This document shows positions 49,787-59,093 of a stretch of 64,000 bases of DNA, one piece after another. A model generated the notes under the pieces. That model did no database searches, had not been told where the DNA came from, and was given only the letters and a program-made list of their open reading frames with translations. Origin of the DNA: Terriglobia bacterium (lineage in GTDB: Bacteria; Acidobacteriota; Terriglobia; Versatilivoradales; Versatilivoraceae); NCBI GenBank assembly GCA_022452285.1, contig JAKUNG010000001.1:354750-418749 (forward strand), in the 5' to 3' direction. How positions within the stretch are numbered: position 1 is the first letter of the stretch; each line of letters opens with the position of its first letter. The position numbers and the translations under genes are program-made.

Positions 49787-51612
49787 TGGATCAATATCGA
49801 ACTCACACTTACGATGTTTTGATTATAGGTGCTGGTGGTGCTGGACTAAGAGCAGCAATCGCAGCTTCAGCTGAAGGATCTTCCGTAGGTTTGGTTTGTA
49901 AATCTCTCTTAGGTAAAGCTCACACTGTGATGGCTGAAGGAGGAATTGCAGCGGCATTGGCTAATGTTGATGATCGGGATGGCTGGAAAATACATTTTGC
50001 AGATACTATGCGGGGAGGACAATACCTCAATAATTGGCGAATGGCAGAACTACATGCTCGAGAAGCTCCTGAACTTGTGCATGAATTAGAGGGTTGGGGA
50101 GCAGTATTTGATCGTACAAATGATGGAAGGATTTTACAAAGGAATTTTGGAGGACATAAGTACCCTCGACTTGCCCATGTAGGTGATCGAACAGGACTTG
50201 AAATGATTCGCACCCTCCAAGATCATGGAATCCATCAGGGTATTGAAGTACACATGGAGTGCACTGTAATTTCACTCTTAACTGGTAATGGTCAAATTAC
50301 TGGTGCATTTGGATATGATCGTGAAAAAGGAAGATTTATGTTGTTTCAGGCTAAGGCAATTGTATTAGCTACTGGTGGGATTGGGAGAGCATATAGAATA
50401 ACCAGTAATAGCTGGGAATACACCGGTGATGGCCATGCTCTAGCATATAAAGCGGGAGCAGATTTGATTGATATGGAATTTGTCCAATTTCATCCAACAG
50501 GAATGGTCTGGCCAGCAAGTGTCCGAGGAATTTTAGTTACTGAAGGAGTGCGAGGAGAAGGCGGTATTCTAACTAATAATACTGGCGATCGTTTCATGTT
50601 TGATGACATTCCAGAATTATACCGCTCTCAGACTTCCAGTGATGAGGAAGAAGGGTGGAGATATACGCAAGGTGACAAGAATGCACGACGGCCACCTGAA
50701 TTATTGACCCGCGATCATGTAGCGAGATGTATCGTACGTGAAATTAAAGAGGGCCGTGGGAGCCCTAACGGGGGAGTGTTCTTAGATATTTCCTGGATCA
50801 AAAATAAAATGCCTCATGCTCCAGAACACATCAAGAAAAAATTACCGAGCATGTATCATCAATTCAAAGAATTAGCAGATATTGATATTACAAAAGAACC
50901 TATGGAAGTAGGTCCAACTACTCATTATGTGATGGGTGGAGTAAGAGTAGACCCTGACTCTCAAATGACTAATTTGCCTGGTTTATTTGCTTGTGGAGAG
51001 GTTGCAGCTGGATTGCATGGAGCAAACCGATTGGGAGGAAATTCCCTTTCAGATCTCCTAGTTTTTGGAAAACGAGCTGGTCAACATGCTGCCAATTTTT
51101 CTAAAGAAAATAAATTAGTAAAGATTAATTCATCGCAATTAGAAGAAACTATTGATACTGCTCTGAAAGCTTTCAATAATACTGCTTCTTCCAATGCCTC
51201 TGACCAGGGACCCTATCAGTTACAACAAAAACTGGAACAGACGATGCAGGATTTAGTAGGCATTGTAAGAATCAAAGAAGAAATGCAACAAGCATTAGAA
51301 ATGATTGCAACTTTACAGGAACAATTAGAGAAAATTGTGATTTTCGGTAATAGAGAGTATAACATGGCGTGGCACACAACACTGGATTTACGCCACTTAT
51401 TGACTGTTTCAGAAGCTATTACCCGCGCTGCCTTGGAAAGAAATGAAAGTCGAGGTGCTCATTTTCGTGAAGACTATCCACTAAAAGACAAGTCGCTTGG
51501 AAAACTAAATACTATCCTAAGAAAAGGCTCTGATGGGGAAATGCTTATAATCAAAGAAAATATTCCTGAAATGCCAGAGGATTTAAAAAAAATCATAGAG
51601 GAAAATCAATAA
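49786..51612 (+). CDS. sdhA: Succinate dehydrogenase/fumarate reductase flavoprotein subunit
   Basis: YDVLIIGAGGAGLRAAIAASAEG; KAHTVMAEGGIAAAL; QFHPTGM; VTEGVRGEGG; HGANRLGGNSLSDLLVFGKRAG. Start at ATG 49786 (track 49747). Confidence 0.95.
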   Translation: MDQYRTHTYDVLIIGAGGAGLRAAIAASAEGSSVGLVCKSLLGKAHTVMAEGGIAAALANVDDRDGWKIHFADTMRGGQYLNNWRMAELHAREAPELVHELEGWGAVFDRTNDGRILQRNFGGHKYPRLAHVGDRTGLEMIRTLQDHGIHQGIEVHMECTVISLLTGNGQITGAFGYDREKGRFMLFQAKAIVLATGGIGRAYRITSNSWEYTGDGHALAYKAGADLIDMEFVQFHPTGMVWPASVRGILVTEGVRGEGGILTNNTGDRFMFDDIPELYRSQTSSDEEEGWRYTQGDKNARRPPELLTRDHVARCIVREIKEGRGSPNGGVFLDISWIKNKMPHAPEHIKKKLPSMYHQFKELADIDITKEPMEVGPTTHYVMGGVRVDPDSQMTNLPGLFACGEVAAGLHGANRLGGNSLSDLLVFGKRAGQHAANFSKENKLVKINSSQLEETIDTALKAFNNTASSNASDQGPYQLQQKLEQTMQDLVGIVRIKEEMQQALEMIATLQEQLEKIVIFGNREYNMAWHTTLDLRHLLTVSEAITRAALERNESRGAHFREDYPLKDKSLGKLNTILRKGSDGEMLIIKENIPEMPEDLKKIIEENQ

Positions 51613-52367
51613 TGGCAGAAGTCAAATTCAAGATTTGGAGGGGTAATTCTAAAGATGGACATTATCAAGAATACTCCACAAAAGTAGGTGCAGGTATGGT
51701 AGTACTAGATGCGGTCCGTCAAATTCAAGCCGAACAAGCTAACGATCTTGCAATTCGCTGGAATTGCAAAGCAGGCAAATGTGGTTCCTGTTCAGCAGAA
51801 ATTAATGGTACACCGCGACTTATGTGTATGACAAGACTTAGCACTCTATCTCTGAATAACCCCGTAACTATCCAGCCCATGCAGGCCTTCCCTCTTATTA
51901 AGGACTTGGTTACCGACGTATCCTGGAATTACCGTGCTAAGAAAAGGATCAAACAATTTAAACCCCGGCCACCAGATACCAAGGATGGAACTTGGATTAT
52001 GGCTCAAAAAGATATTGATCGAATTGAAGAATTTAGAAAATGCATCGAATGTTATTTATGCCAAGATGTATGCCACGTTCTACGTGAACATAACCTCCAT
52101 GATCAATTTATTGGCCCTAGATTTCTTGTTCATATTGCGGGTCTAGAAATGCATCCTTTGGATACAGAGGATCGTTTGGAAGAGTTACGAAAAGCACATG
52201 GGATTGGATATTGCAACATTACTAAATGCTGTACCAAGGTTTGTCCTGAAAATATAACTATTACTGATAATGCCATTATTCCCCTAAAGGAAAGAGTAGT
52301 TGATTCTTTCTACGACCCCTTGCAAAAACTATTTAGGATTTTTCAACCTAAAACAACCAAGATTTAA
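51612..52367 (+). CDS. sdhB: Succinate dehydrogenase/fumarate reductase iron-sulfur subunit
   Basis: CKAGKCGSCSAEINGTPRLMC [2Fe-2S]; CIECYLCQDVCH; CNITKCCTKVCPE. Confidence 0.95.
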   Translation: MAEVKFKIWRGNSKDGHYQEYSTKVGAGMVVLDAVRQIQAEQANDLAIRWNCKAGKCGSCSAEINGTPRLMCMTRLSTLSLNNPVTIQPMQAFPLIKDLVTDVSWNYRAKKRIKQFKPRPPDTKDGTWIMAQKDIDRIEEFRKCIECYLCQDVCHVLREHNLHDQFIGPRFLVHIAGLEMHPLDTEDRLEELRKAHGIGYCNITKCCTKVCPENITITDNAIIPLKERVVDSFYDPLQKLFRIFQPKTTKI

Positions 52368-52523
52368 CCTCTGATTTCCAGACAAACCAGCCCTAAAAAT
52401 AATTAATCTTAATAACTGGACGAATTAAATTCTTTCTCGCAGTATAAACTTAAAACACAAATAATTTACTCGTGAGAAATAAAATAATTTTCAGTCCGCA
52501 ACCTAATTACAAAAATCTCACCA

Positions 52524-53600
52524 CTAAGGTAGAACAATTTCAACTGGTAAAGATAGAAGAGGTACTTTGGTGGTCAGAATTGCTGTAGCCTCGTAGAAAC
52601 CTGTTCTTAAAGTATTACGTTCATTATCTTTCATGTTCCAATTAGTTTTATACTTCCATTCTTTATTGGGCAGAAGAGCATGGCTTCGAAGGACCGGACT
52701 GAAGAAATAGCCATTAGACCACCTCCATACCTCCATTCCACTTTTTTTCTCGCGGACTACAAAATCATATGTCTGACTAGAATTAAACTTAAAACTCAAT
52801 AAATGATCCGTTGGATTCCGAACCCTAAAAATCAAGGTCATGCTCTTCTCTTTTTTCTGGATACTAAAACTCAGTTTAGGATCTCCTTTTCCAATCAATA
52901 ATTTACTTCTATCCTTTTCTGATTTATCTTCTAAACTTTTTAAATCACCATAATATTCCCCATTTATTGAGGCTGATTTTAGACGATAAGAGTCAACCCC
53001 TAAATTGGAAAAAATTCCAGCTTCTATGATTCCTATACCATTGTCAAAAACCAATTCTATTCCAGCATCTTCACAGTGCAGACAAGTAAGATAGCTAAGG
53101 CGATTCACCACAGGAAGTTTTTGTTCATCTAGGGAATAGTCAAAAGTGGCATCAGCAGATTCCCCTATAGGGAATAAAGGAATTTCTTTAAATATTTCAT
53201 CCTTTCTAACGAGACGAACATATCTTTTACTTAATCGATCGTAGCGGATAAGTATGTTCCTTTTAGTCTCCAATCCAGGAACGAAAGGGAGTTGGTTAAA
53301 AGTATAGTAAGTTTTCCACTCCATTATAGGCCTAGAAATGACTTCTACTTTTACTTTTTCGATTTGCTGAAGCTGACTATTAAACCGGTCATAAATCCAT
53401 CGATTACCCAATTGCAAAGGCAAATATCCGGGTCCTATTGATATAACTTTCTGAACAGTGTTGCTGTTGACCAGATCTTGAAAATTAGATCTTTTTACCG
53501 GCAGGGAGAAATTTTCATTAGTACAAAATGTCATTCCCAACAAAGTGATCAACGACCCAATAGAACCAAAAGTTTTCAGAATTTTTCTAATTAGCAACAT
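52524..53600 (-). CDS. Secreted protein of unknown function with C-terminal BsuPI-like domain
   Basis: Signal-like N-terminus; C-terminal 'SMTLIFRVRNPTDHLLSFKFNSSQTYDFVVREKKSGMEVWRWSNGYFFSP...' resembles BsuPI (intracellular proteinase inhibitor) domains. Confidence 0.65.
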   Translation of the reverse strand: MLLIRKILKTFGSIGSLITLLGMTFCTNENFSLPVKRSNFQDLVNSNTVQKVISIGPGYLPLQLGNRWIYDRFNSQLQQIEKVKVEVISRPIMEWKTYYTFNQLPFVPGLETKRNILIRYDRLSKRYVRLVRKDEIFKEIPLFPIGESADATFDYSLDEQKLPVVNRLSYLTCLHCEDAGIELVFDNGIGIIEAGIFSNLGVDSYRLKSASINGEYYGDLKSLEDKSEKDRSKLLIGKGDPKLSFSIQKKEKSMTLIFRVRNPTDHLLSFKFNSSQTYDFVVREKKSGMEVWRWSNGYFFSPVLRSHALLPNKEWKYKTNWNMKDNERNTLRTGFYEATAILTTKVPLLSLPVEIVLP

Positions 53601-54039
53601 CGAAGTCTACCATTAAAATTTACATTTTAAAGTATGAGTAAATCATTAATACTTGACGAGAGAATTTACCATATCAATTCTGTAGAATTCTGACTGTCTA
53701 TCCATTATCAGCTCGAATTCTTAATAATATTTTTCTAGACTTGATCATTTAATGACAATGTATTAAACAACTTTTCTAACTTTTTTTCTGCCATCAAAAA
53801 TCAAACATATCTTTCTAAAAAGTGCTGAGAATTTTGTATAAGTTTAAAACCTACTACTTACAAACTACTAGGTTATACTCAGCAAGTCATAACAAAAAAA
53901 ATACAAGATTGTTCATGCTGTTATACCTAGAGTGGTGGCGGAGTTATAAGATTGCGGAAAACGGATTAGTGAAAATACTTTTAATCAAATGGTTTTGCAA
54001 GGAAGTCGGACAACTGACAAGAATTGATAAACAAGGAAT

Positions 54040-54414
54040 TTACTCTTCAAGTAATCCTTCCTCCAACATTTCTTGACAACTAATACAGTGTCGGGTCCAA
54101 GGAACAGCTTCTAACCTTTTAGCTTGAATACTGCTCTTACAAGATATACAAATTCCAAAACATCCCTCATTAATACGATCTAAGGCTTCATCCACTAATT
54201 GAAGTATAAATCTCTCATTGCTACTATGACTAAAGAGAAACTCCTTGGTATAGGAACTAGCTGCCTTATCTGCAATATCCTGGGTAGCATCTTCGTCAGC
54301 TTCACGTCCATACTGCTCTGTTTTAGACACCATCTGAAACAATTCTTCTTTTTTATTTTTAAGTTTCTTTTTTAATCGATCTAATTTTCTAGCTGCCATA
54401 GTTACATACTCCAA
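54040..54414 (-). CDS. TraR/DksA family zinc-finger protein
   Basis: ALDRINEGCFGICISCKSSIQAKRLEAVPWTRHCISCQEML: four-Cys DksA/TraR zinc-finger arrangement. Confidence 0.88.
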   Translation of the reverse strand: MEYVTMAARKLDRLKKKLKNKKEELFQMVSKTEQYGREADEDATQDIADKAASSYTKEFLFSHSSNERFILQLVDEALDRINEGCFGICISCKSSIQAKRLEAVPWTRHCISCQEMLEEGLLEE

Positions 54415-54497
54415 ATGGACTATCGAACAAATTAATGAGAGAAATACGTTTTTTAGAATATTACAGTCATAGAAACGAAACGGGGTATTTTACCTAT

Positions 54498-54540
54498 AAA
54501 AAAAAAGAGAACCAACCTATTTATGATAAGGGTGTTGGTT
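54498..54540 (-). terminator. Intrinsic terminator overlapping the 3' end of rlmH
   Basis: Minus strand AACCAAC-N17-GTTGGTT-CTC-TTTTTTTTT; the 5' arm is inside the rlmH coding sequence. Confidence 0.7.
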
Positions 54541-54978
54541 TACCAAGGTAAGAGCTCTATAGATTTGCTCAACAAGAATAAGTCTTGCCATTTCGTGATT
54601 AAATGTCATTGATGAAAGTGATATAAGTCGCTGACATCTACTTTTCACAGCACTTGAAAGACCACCCGCTCCCCCAAGAACAAAAACTAACTTTTTTAGT
54701 GAGTGCTCACGCCGTTCAGCAATAATCTCAGCAAATCTTTCCGACCCTATTTGTTGTCCAAGTGGATCCAAAGCTATTAGATAGTCATCTCTATCAATCT
54801 TACTCAATAATCTACTGCCCTCCACCAACACAGATTGAGTGATATCTAATCCCTGTGTGGGTTTAACCTCAGAAAAGGTCACTTCGGAAAAGTGTCGTAT
54901 TCGAGAATGGTAGTCTTCTATGAGCCTAGCCAGCCAGGGATTCTTGGTTTTTCCAACCCATCTTAAAATAATTTTCAT
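54517..54978 (-). CDS. rlmH: 23S rRNA (pseudouridine(1915)-N(3))-methyltransferase
   Basis: MKIILRWVGKTKNPWLARLIEDYHSRI; LIALDPLGQQIGSERFAEII; FVLGGAGGLSSAVKSR; NHEMARLILVEQIYRALTLVNQHPYHK. Confidence 0.95.
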   Translation of the reverse strand: MKIILRWVGKTKNPWLARLIEDYHSRIRHFSEVTFSEVKPTQGLDITQSVLVEGSRLLSKIDRDDYLIALDPLGQQIGSERFAEIIAERREHSLKKLVFVLGGAGGLSSAVKSRCQRLISLSSMTFNHEMARLILVEQIYRALTLVNQHPYHK

Positions 54979-55050
54979 CTGACTACCAAAGGATTTACTT
55001 TAACGACTACAGTATTTTACAAACCCACTTCCTATTGGGAAAACACTGGA

Positions 55051-55407
55051 TTAATCTGTCATGTCAGAAGTGGCAATTGTCAACGCTTCCCTCCATATGC
55101 GCTCTAAATTATAAAAGGATCTAACCTCATCGGAAAAAATATGTACCACGAAATCATTGTAGTCCATTAAAACCCACTGGGCTCTTCGATAACCTTCAAT
55201 ATGTTTGGGTTTTCGTCCACTTTTTTTTAATTGTTCCTCAACCTCATTTGAAATTGCTTGAATTTGAGGGACGGAAGTACCTGAACACAAGATAAAAAAA
55301 TCAGTAAACTGAGCTAACTTTCTGACGTCCAGTATCAGTAGGTCAAGGGCTTTTTTTGATTTGGCAGCCTCAAAAGCACATCGTAAATAAGAATCAATAA
55401 TCTTCAA
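55051..55407 (-). CDS. rsfS: Ribosome silencing factor
   Basis: LDLLILDVRKLAQFTDFFILCSGTSVPQIQAISNEVEEQLK; HIEGYRRAQWVLMDYNDFVVHIFSDEVRSFYNLERIW. TTG start directly after the nadD stop. Confidence 0.95.
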   Translation of the reverse strand: MKIIDSYLRCAFEAAKSKKALDLLILDVRKLAQFTDFFILCSGTSVPQIQAISNEVEEQLKKSGRKPKHIEGYRRAQWVLMDYNDFVVHIFSDEVRSFYNLERIWREALTIATSDMTD

Positions 55408-56064
55408 TTAAATACTCATACCTCTATACAGACAATTTTTTGTAATGTATTCATTCACAGCAGGAGGTAATTGCTCACTTACATCTTTCCCCTCCCAAAT
55501 ACGTTTTCTAATATCTGTTGAGGAGAGTGAATTTGAAAAGTTTTGATATAGAACAAAACGGTGACTCACTTGTAAAACACTTTCATTTTTATCTTTGACG
55601 ACATAAATGTCATTTAGAAAATCTTTAGGAATTTTTAGCTCCAGCTGACTCTGCTGAGAACCAGGTCTAGAAAAAATAAGAAACCGACAAAGCTCTGGCA
55701 ATAGATTGAAATCTTTCCAACATGCAATGTCGAAAAAAGAATCAAGACCCATGATAAAAAAAACTTCTGTAGATTGCCCAAATAATTTCTTAAGTTGCTG
55801 AATCGTATCTATTGAATAAGATTTTCCACAACGATTATATTCTAAGCTAGAAGGAATTAGTTTAGATTGGTTCATAACTGCCAAAGAAACCATTGCATGT
55901 CGATCAGGATAACTAGCCTCAGTACCTTGGACCTTGTGAGGAGGAATAGGAGCAGTGACTAAATAAACTACTTCTAGTTCAGCTAAACGGAGTGCAAGCA
56001 CTGCCAGCTCAATGTGACCGCAATGGACTGGGTCAAACGTTCCTCCTAGTAAACCAATTCTCAA
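55408..56064 (-). CDS. nadD: Nicotinate-nucleotide adenylyltransferase
   Basis: RIGLLGGTFDPVHCGHIELA; APIPPHK; FFIMGLDSFFDIACWKDFNLL; SSTDIRKRIWEGKDVSEQLPPAVNEYI. Confidence 0.95.
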   Translation of the reverse strand: MRIGLLGGTFDPVHCGHIELAVLALRLAELEVVYLVTAPIPPHKVQGTEASYPDRHAMVSLAVMNQSKLIPSSLEYNRCGKSYSIDTIQQLKKLFGQSTEVFFIMGLDSFFDIACWKDFNLLPELCRFLIFSRPGSQQSQLELKIPKDFLNDIYVVKDKNESVLQVSHRFVLYQNFSNSLSSTDIRKRIWEGKDVSEQLPPAVNEYITKNCLYRGMSI

Positions 56065-56115
56065 CTTTTACCTCCACTAGTATCTTGAAGAGGGAAAGAT
56101 AATAATTACAATAGC

Positions 56116-57123
56116 TTATAAAGCAGAAAAATCCTTTAACATTTTCCAAATCCTGACTTTTAGTTCTGAAAGACCCTGTCCTTTAACTGAAGAAATTGGT
56201 TGGCATTCAAGTCCTTGTCTCTTTGCCATTCGACAAAGAGCCTTTAATTGATCTGGGTTCTGCATTGCATCGATCTTAGTAGCTACTATTAAAGTGGGTT
56301 TTTGAAGTAAATTTGGACTAAAAGCGCCAAGTTCCTGGATTACTGCTTTATAATCTGAGAGGGGTTCACGACCATCCATTGCTGACATATCAACCAAATG
56401 TAATAAGATTTTGGTCCGTTCAATGTGTCGAAGAAATTTAATACCCAAGCCCTGACCTAGGTGAGCTCCAGCAATTAGCCCAGGAATATCAGCTACAACA
56501 AAGCTTTGGTAGTCTTCAAGAAGTACTACTCCCAAAATAGGTTCCAGTGTTGTAAAGGGGTAACTGGCAATTTTTGGACGAGCTGCTGAAATTCGAGAAA
56601 TTAAGGTGGATTTTCCAACATTGGGAAAACCTACTAACCCAACATCAGCTAACAACTTGAGTTCGAGATGTAAATCAAGGTTTTCCCCTATAATTCCGTT
56701 TTCAAAGTAGCGTGGCGCCTGATTAACCGAGGTAGCAAATCGAGCGTTACCCCTACCACCACGACCACCTTTACAAAGAAGGATTACTTCATTGGACACT
56801 GTAAAGTCATGAATAAGCTCATTTTGATTAGATTCAAAAGCCAATGTCCCTATTGGAACCTCAATCGTGAAATCTAAACCATCTCGTCCATGACAGTTAC
56901 TCCCCAGACCATGTTCTCCCCGTTTAGCCGTATAAACTTTTTTATACCTAAACTGACTTAGGGTAGTTTGACTTGAAACCGCTTTCATATAGACATGTCC
57001 ACCACGACCTCCATCACCACCACTAGGGCCGCCCCGTGGGACATATTTTTCTCGACGAAATGCACGACATCCACAGCCACCATCTCCTGCTCTAACAACA
57101 ATATTTGCCTCGTCTAAAAACAT
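56116..57123 (-). CDS. obgE: Obg family GTPase
   Basis: MFLDEANIVVRAGDGGCGCRAFRREKYVPRGGPSGGDGGRGGHVY; DVGLVGFPNVGKSTLIS; VADIPGLIAGAHLGQGLGIKFLRHIERT. Start at 57123 (track start 57189 reads through the hairpin). Confidence 0.96.
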   Translation of the reverse strand: MFLDEANIVVRAGDGGCGCRAFRREKYVPRGGPSGGDGGRGGHVYMKAVSSQTTLSQFRYKKVYTAKRGEHGLGSNCHGRDGLDFTIEVPIGTLAFESNQNELIHDFTVSNEVILLCKGGRGGRGNARFATSVNQAPRYFENGIIGENLDLHLELKLLADVGLVGFPNVGKSTLISRISAARPKIASYPFTTLEPILGVVLLEDYQSFVVADIPGLIAGAHLGQGLGIKFLRHIERTKILLHLVDMSAMDGREPLSDYKAVIQELGAFSPNLLQKPTLIVATKIDAMQNPDQLKALCRMAKRQGLECQPISSVKGQGLSELKVRIWKMLKDFSAL

Positions 57124-57142
57124 TGTAATCCCAAAAATAAAA

Positions 57143-57181
57143 TCCCCTGCCATGTGATTTTCAAAGTCACATGGCAGGGGA
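57143..57181 (-). terminator. Strong 15-bp hairpin between rpmA and obgE (terminator/attenuator-like)
   Basis: Perfect TCCCCTGCCATGTGA-N9-TCACATGGCAGGGGA; on the minus strand the 3' arm is followed by TTTTATTTTTGGG. Confidence 0.75.
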
Positions 57182-57201
57182 CACCTCAACCGAATTATTT
57201 C

Positions 57202-57462
57202 CTATTCCTTTACAGGCTGGATCTCGACAAACCGTCCTTTACTTCCTCTGTTTTGAAACTTCACAAGACCCGAAACACGAGCGAACAATGTATCATCTTT
57301 ACCAAGACCGACAAAAGAACCCGGTTTAATTCTCGTACCTCGTTGGCGCACCAAAATAGAACCACCCGTTACTAACTGTCCATCAAAACGCTTTACCCCA
57401 AGCCTCTGAGCATTAGAATCTCGACCATTTCTAGAGCTTCCTCCCGCTTTTTTATGGGCCAT
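57202..57462 (-). CDS. rpmA: 50S ribosomal protein L27
   Basis: [43 protein letters not shown]. Confidence 0.98.
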   Translation of the reverse strand: MAHKKAGGSSRNGRDSNAQRLGVKRFDGQLVTGGSILVRQRGTRIKPGSFVGLGKDDTLFARVSGLVKFQNRGSKGRFVEIQPVKE

Positions 57463-57481
57463 TGATCCCCCCTGTCTTTAT

Positions 57482-57793
57482 TCAAACTTTGATCGAATTA
57501 ATCTGAACGGCAGTATAAGACTGTCTATGTCCTAGAAGTCTCCTATATTGTTTCCTTCGCTTATATTTTAAGACTTTGACCTTCTTTGCCCGACCAAGTT
57601 CAACCACCATTCCACTAACTACCGCTTTTTCAACTAAGGGCTTTCCAATAGTGCCGATCTTGTCATCGTGAACTATTAAAACCTGGTTAAATTCCACTTC
57701 ATCACCAAGTTTTTGTTCTAGTTTCTCTACACGGACAACTTCGCCAGGTGCTACTTTATACTGCTTACCTCCAGATCTAATAACTGCGTACAT
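57482..57793 (-). CDS. rplU: 50S ribosomal protein L21
   Basis: MYAVIRSGGKQYKVAPGEVVRVEKL; KYKRRKQYRRLLGHRQSYTAVQINSI. Start at internal Met (track 57799). Confidence 0.97.
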   Translation of the reverse strand: MYAVIRSGGKQYKVAPGEVVRVEKLEQKLGDEVEFNQVLIVHDDKIGTIGKPLVEKAVVSGMVVELGRAKKVKVLKYKRRKQYRRLLGHRQSYTAVQINSIKV

Positions 57794-57822
57794 ATACACC
57801 TCTTACCAAAAATTGGAATGAA

Positions 57823-57852
57823 ATTATAAGCAGCATCTTGACGTACTGTCAA
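57823..57852 (-). promoter_or_regulatory. Consensus sigma70-like promoter of rplU-rpmA
   Basis: Minus strand TTGACA-18 nt-TATAAT, about 30 nt upstream of the L21 start. Confidence 0.75.
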
Positions 57853-57985
57853 TGGTTAGAACAATCTCCTTTAAAAAAAGAGGTTGACAGGAATCAAACA
57901 ACAATTTAAAAATTAGCCACTATAATAGAACTAAGTTATTGAATTACTTGACTTAATCATTCTGAATTTTACAAACACCATCATC

Positions 57986-58831
57986 CTAGTCATTTTCATC
58001 AGCGAAATTGACATTTACCTTCCGACTAATGATTCCTTTTTCATAACCTAGATCCAAGAGTAGTTGTACCGCTTTACGTTCAGCTTTACCATATCCTAGC
58101 GTCCTCTCATTAACATACATCCCAACAAACCGATCAGCTAATAGAGGATCCATATCACGAGCGAACTGTAAAGCATAGGCTAATGCTTCTTCACGATGTT
58201 CGAGCCCGTATTTAATGCTTTCTTTAAGGATTTTCGAAATTAAACCAATATTTGAGGATCCAAGATTTTTTCGAATCACATTACCGCCAAGAGGTAGAGG
58301 CAAACCCATTTTCTGACTCCACCATTCACCCAAATCCACTACTTTAGTTAACCCAATATTTGAGTATGTTAACTGACCTTCATGAATTACTAATGCTCCA
58401 TCAGCTCGACCGTCAAGAACAGCCTGGAAAACTTGATCAAAAGGAACAACAATTGAGTCAAAATCAGGTTCAAAAAGCTTCAGAATTAGGTAAGCAGAAG
58501 TCATCTTACCAGGAATTGCAATGACTTTTCCCTTTAGATCATTTGGCTTAATAGGGTTTTTAGAAACTACCAATGGGCCGTAACGATCTCCCATACTGGC
58601 TCCACTATTAAGTAATACATATTTTTCATGTAGGAAAGCATAGGCATGAAAAGAAATTGCTGTGACCTCATATTTTTCTTCCATTGCTTGACGATTTAAA
58701 GTCTCTATGTCACTAAGTACATGGCGAAACTCAAAACCCCCACTATCGATTTTTTTTTTGGCGAGAGCATAAAACATAAAAGCATCATCTGAATCTGGGC
58801 TATGGGCAACGGTTATGGCATTAGAAGGCAT
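57986..58831 (-). CDS. mqnD: MqnD-like protein (1,4-dihydroxy-6-naphthoate synthase family)
   Basis: VAHSPDSDDAFMFYALAKKKID; EVTAISFHAYAFL; GALVIHEGQLTYSNIGLTKVVDLGEWW; LPLPLGGNVIRK. Confidence 0.78.
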   Translation of the reverse strand: MPSNAITVAHSPDSDDAFMFYALAKKKIDSGGFEFRHVLSDIETLNRQAMEEKYEVTAISFHAYAFLHEKYVLLNSGASMGDRYGPLVVSKNPIKPNDLKGKVIAIPGKMTSAYLILKLFEPDFDSIVVPFDQVFQAVLDGRADGALVIHEGQLTYSNIGLTKVVDLGEWWSQKMGLPLPLGGNVIRKNLGSSNIGLISKILKESIKYGLEHREEALAYALQFARDMDPLLADRFVGMYVNERTLGYGKAERKAVQLLLDLGYEKGIISRKVNVNFADEND

Positions 58832-59093
58832 TAGAGGATTTCTTCTCCTTTTAAGATTGAAATTAGTACTTTAGTTATTAAAACTAGTCAAAACTCCAAC
58901 AAAATTAAAGTTTATTAACCACATACAACTGGTATATTAGTCTGGAACGGACTTCCACAGCAATCTGATTTTTTTAGAATCTAGTTGTCAAAATTCCTTT
59001 TAACTTTTAACAACCGCTCTCATTATTCTTTGTAGCATTAGACAATTTAAAATCCTATGATCAATTCTTGTAACTTAAAAAGCATAAAAAGCC

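Noticed and set aside
53822-54076. 84 aa plus-strand ORF in an intergenic region
   Set aside because: No domain motif, no clear SD, low-complexity composition and it overlaps the DksA-like gene end.
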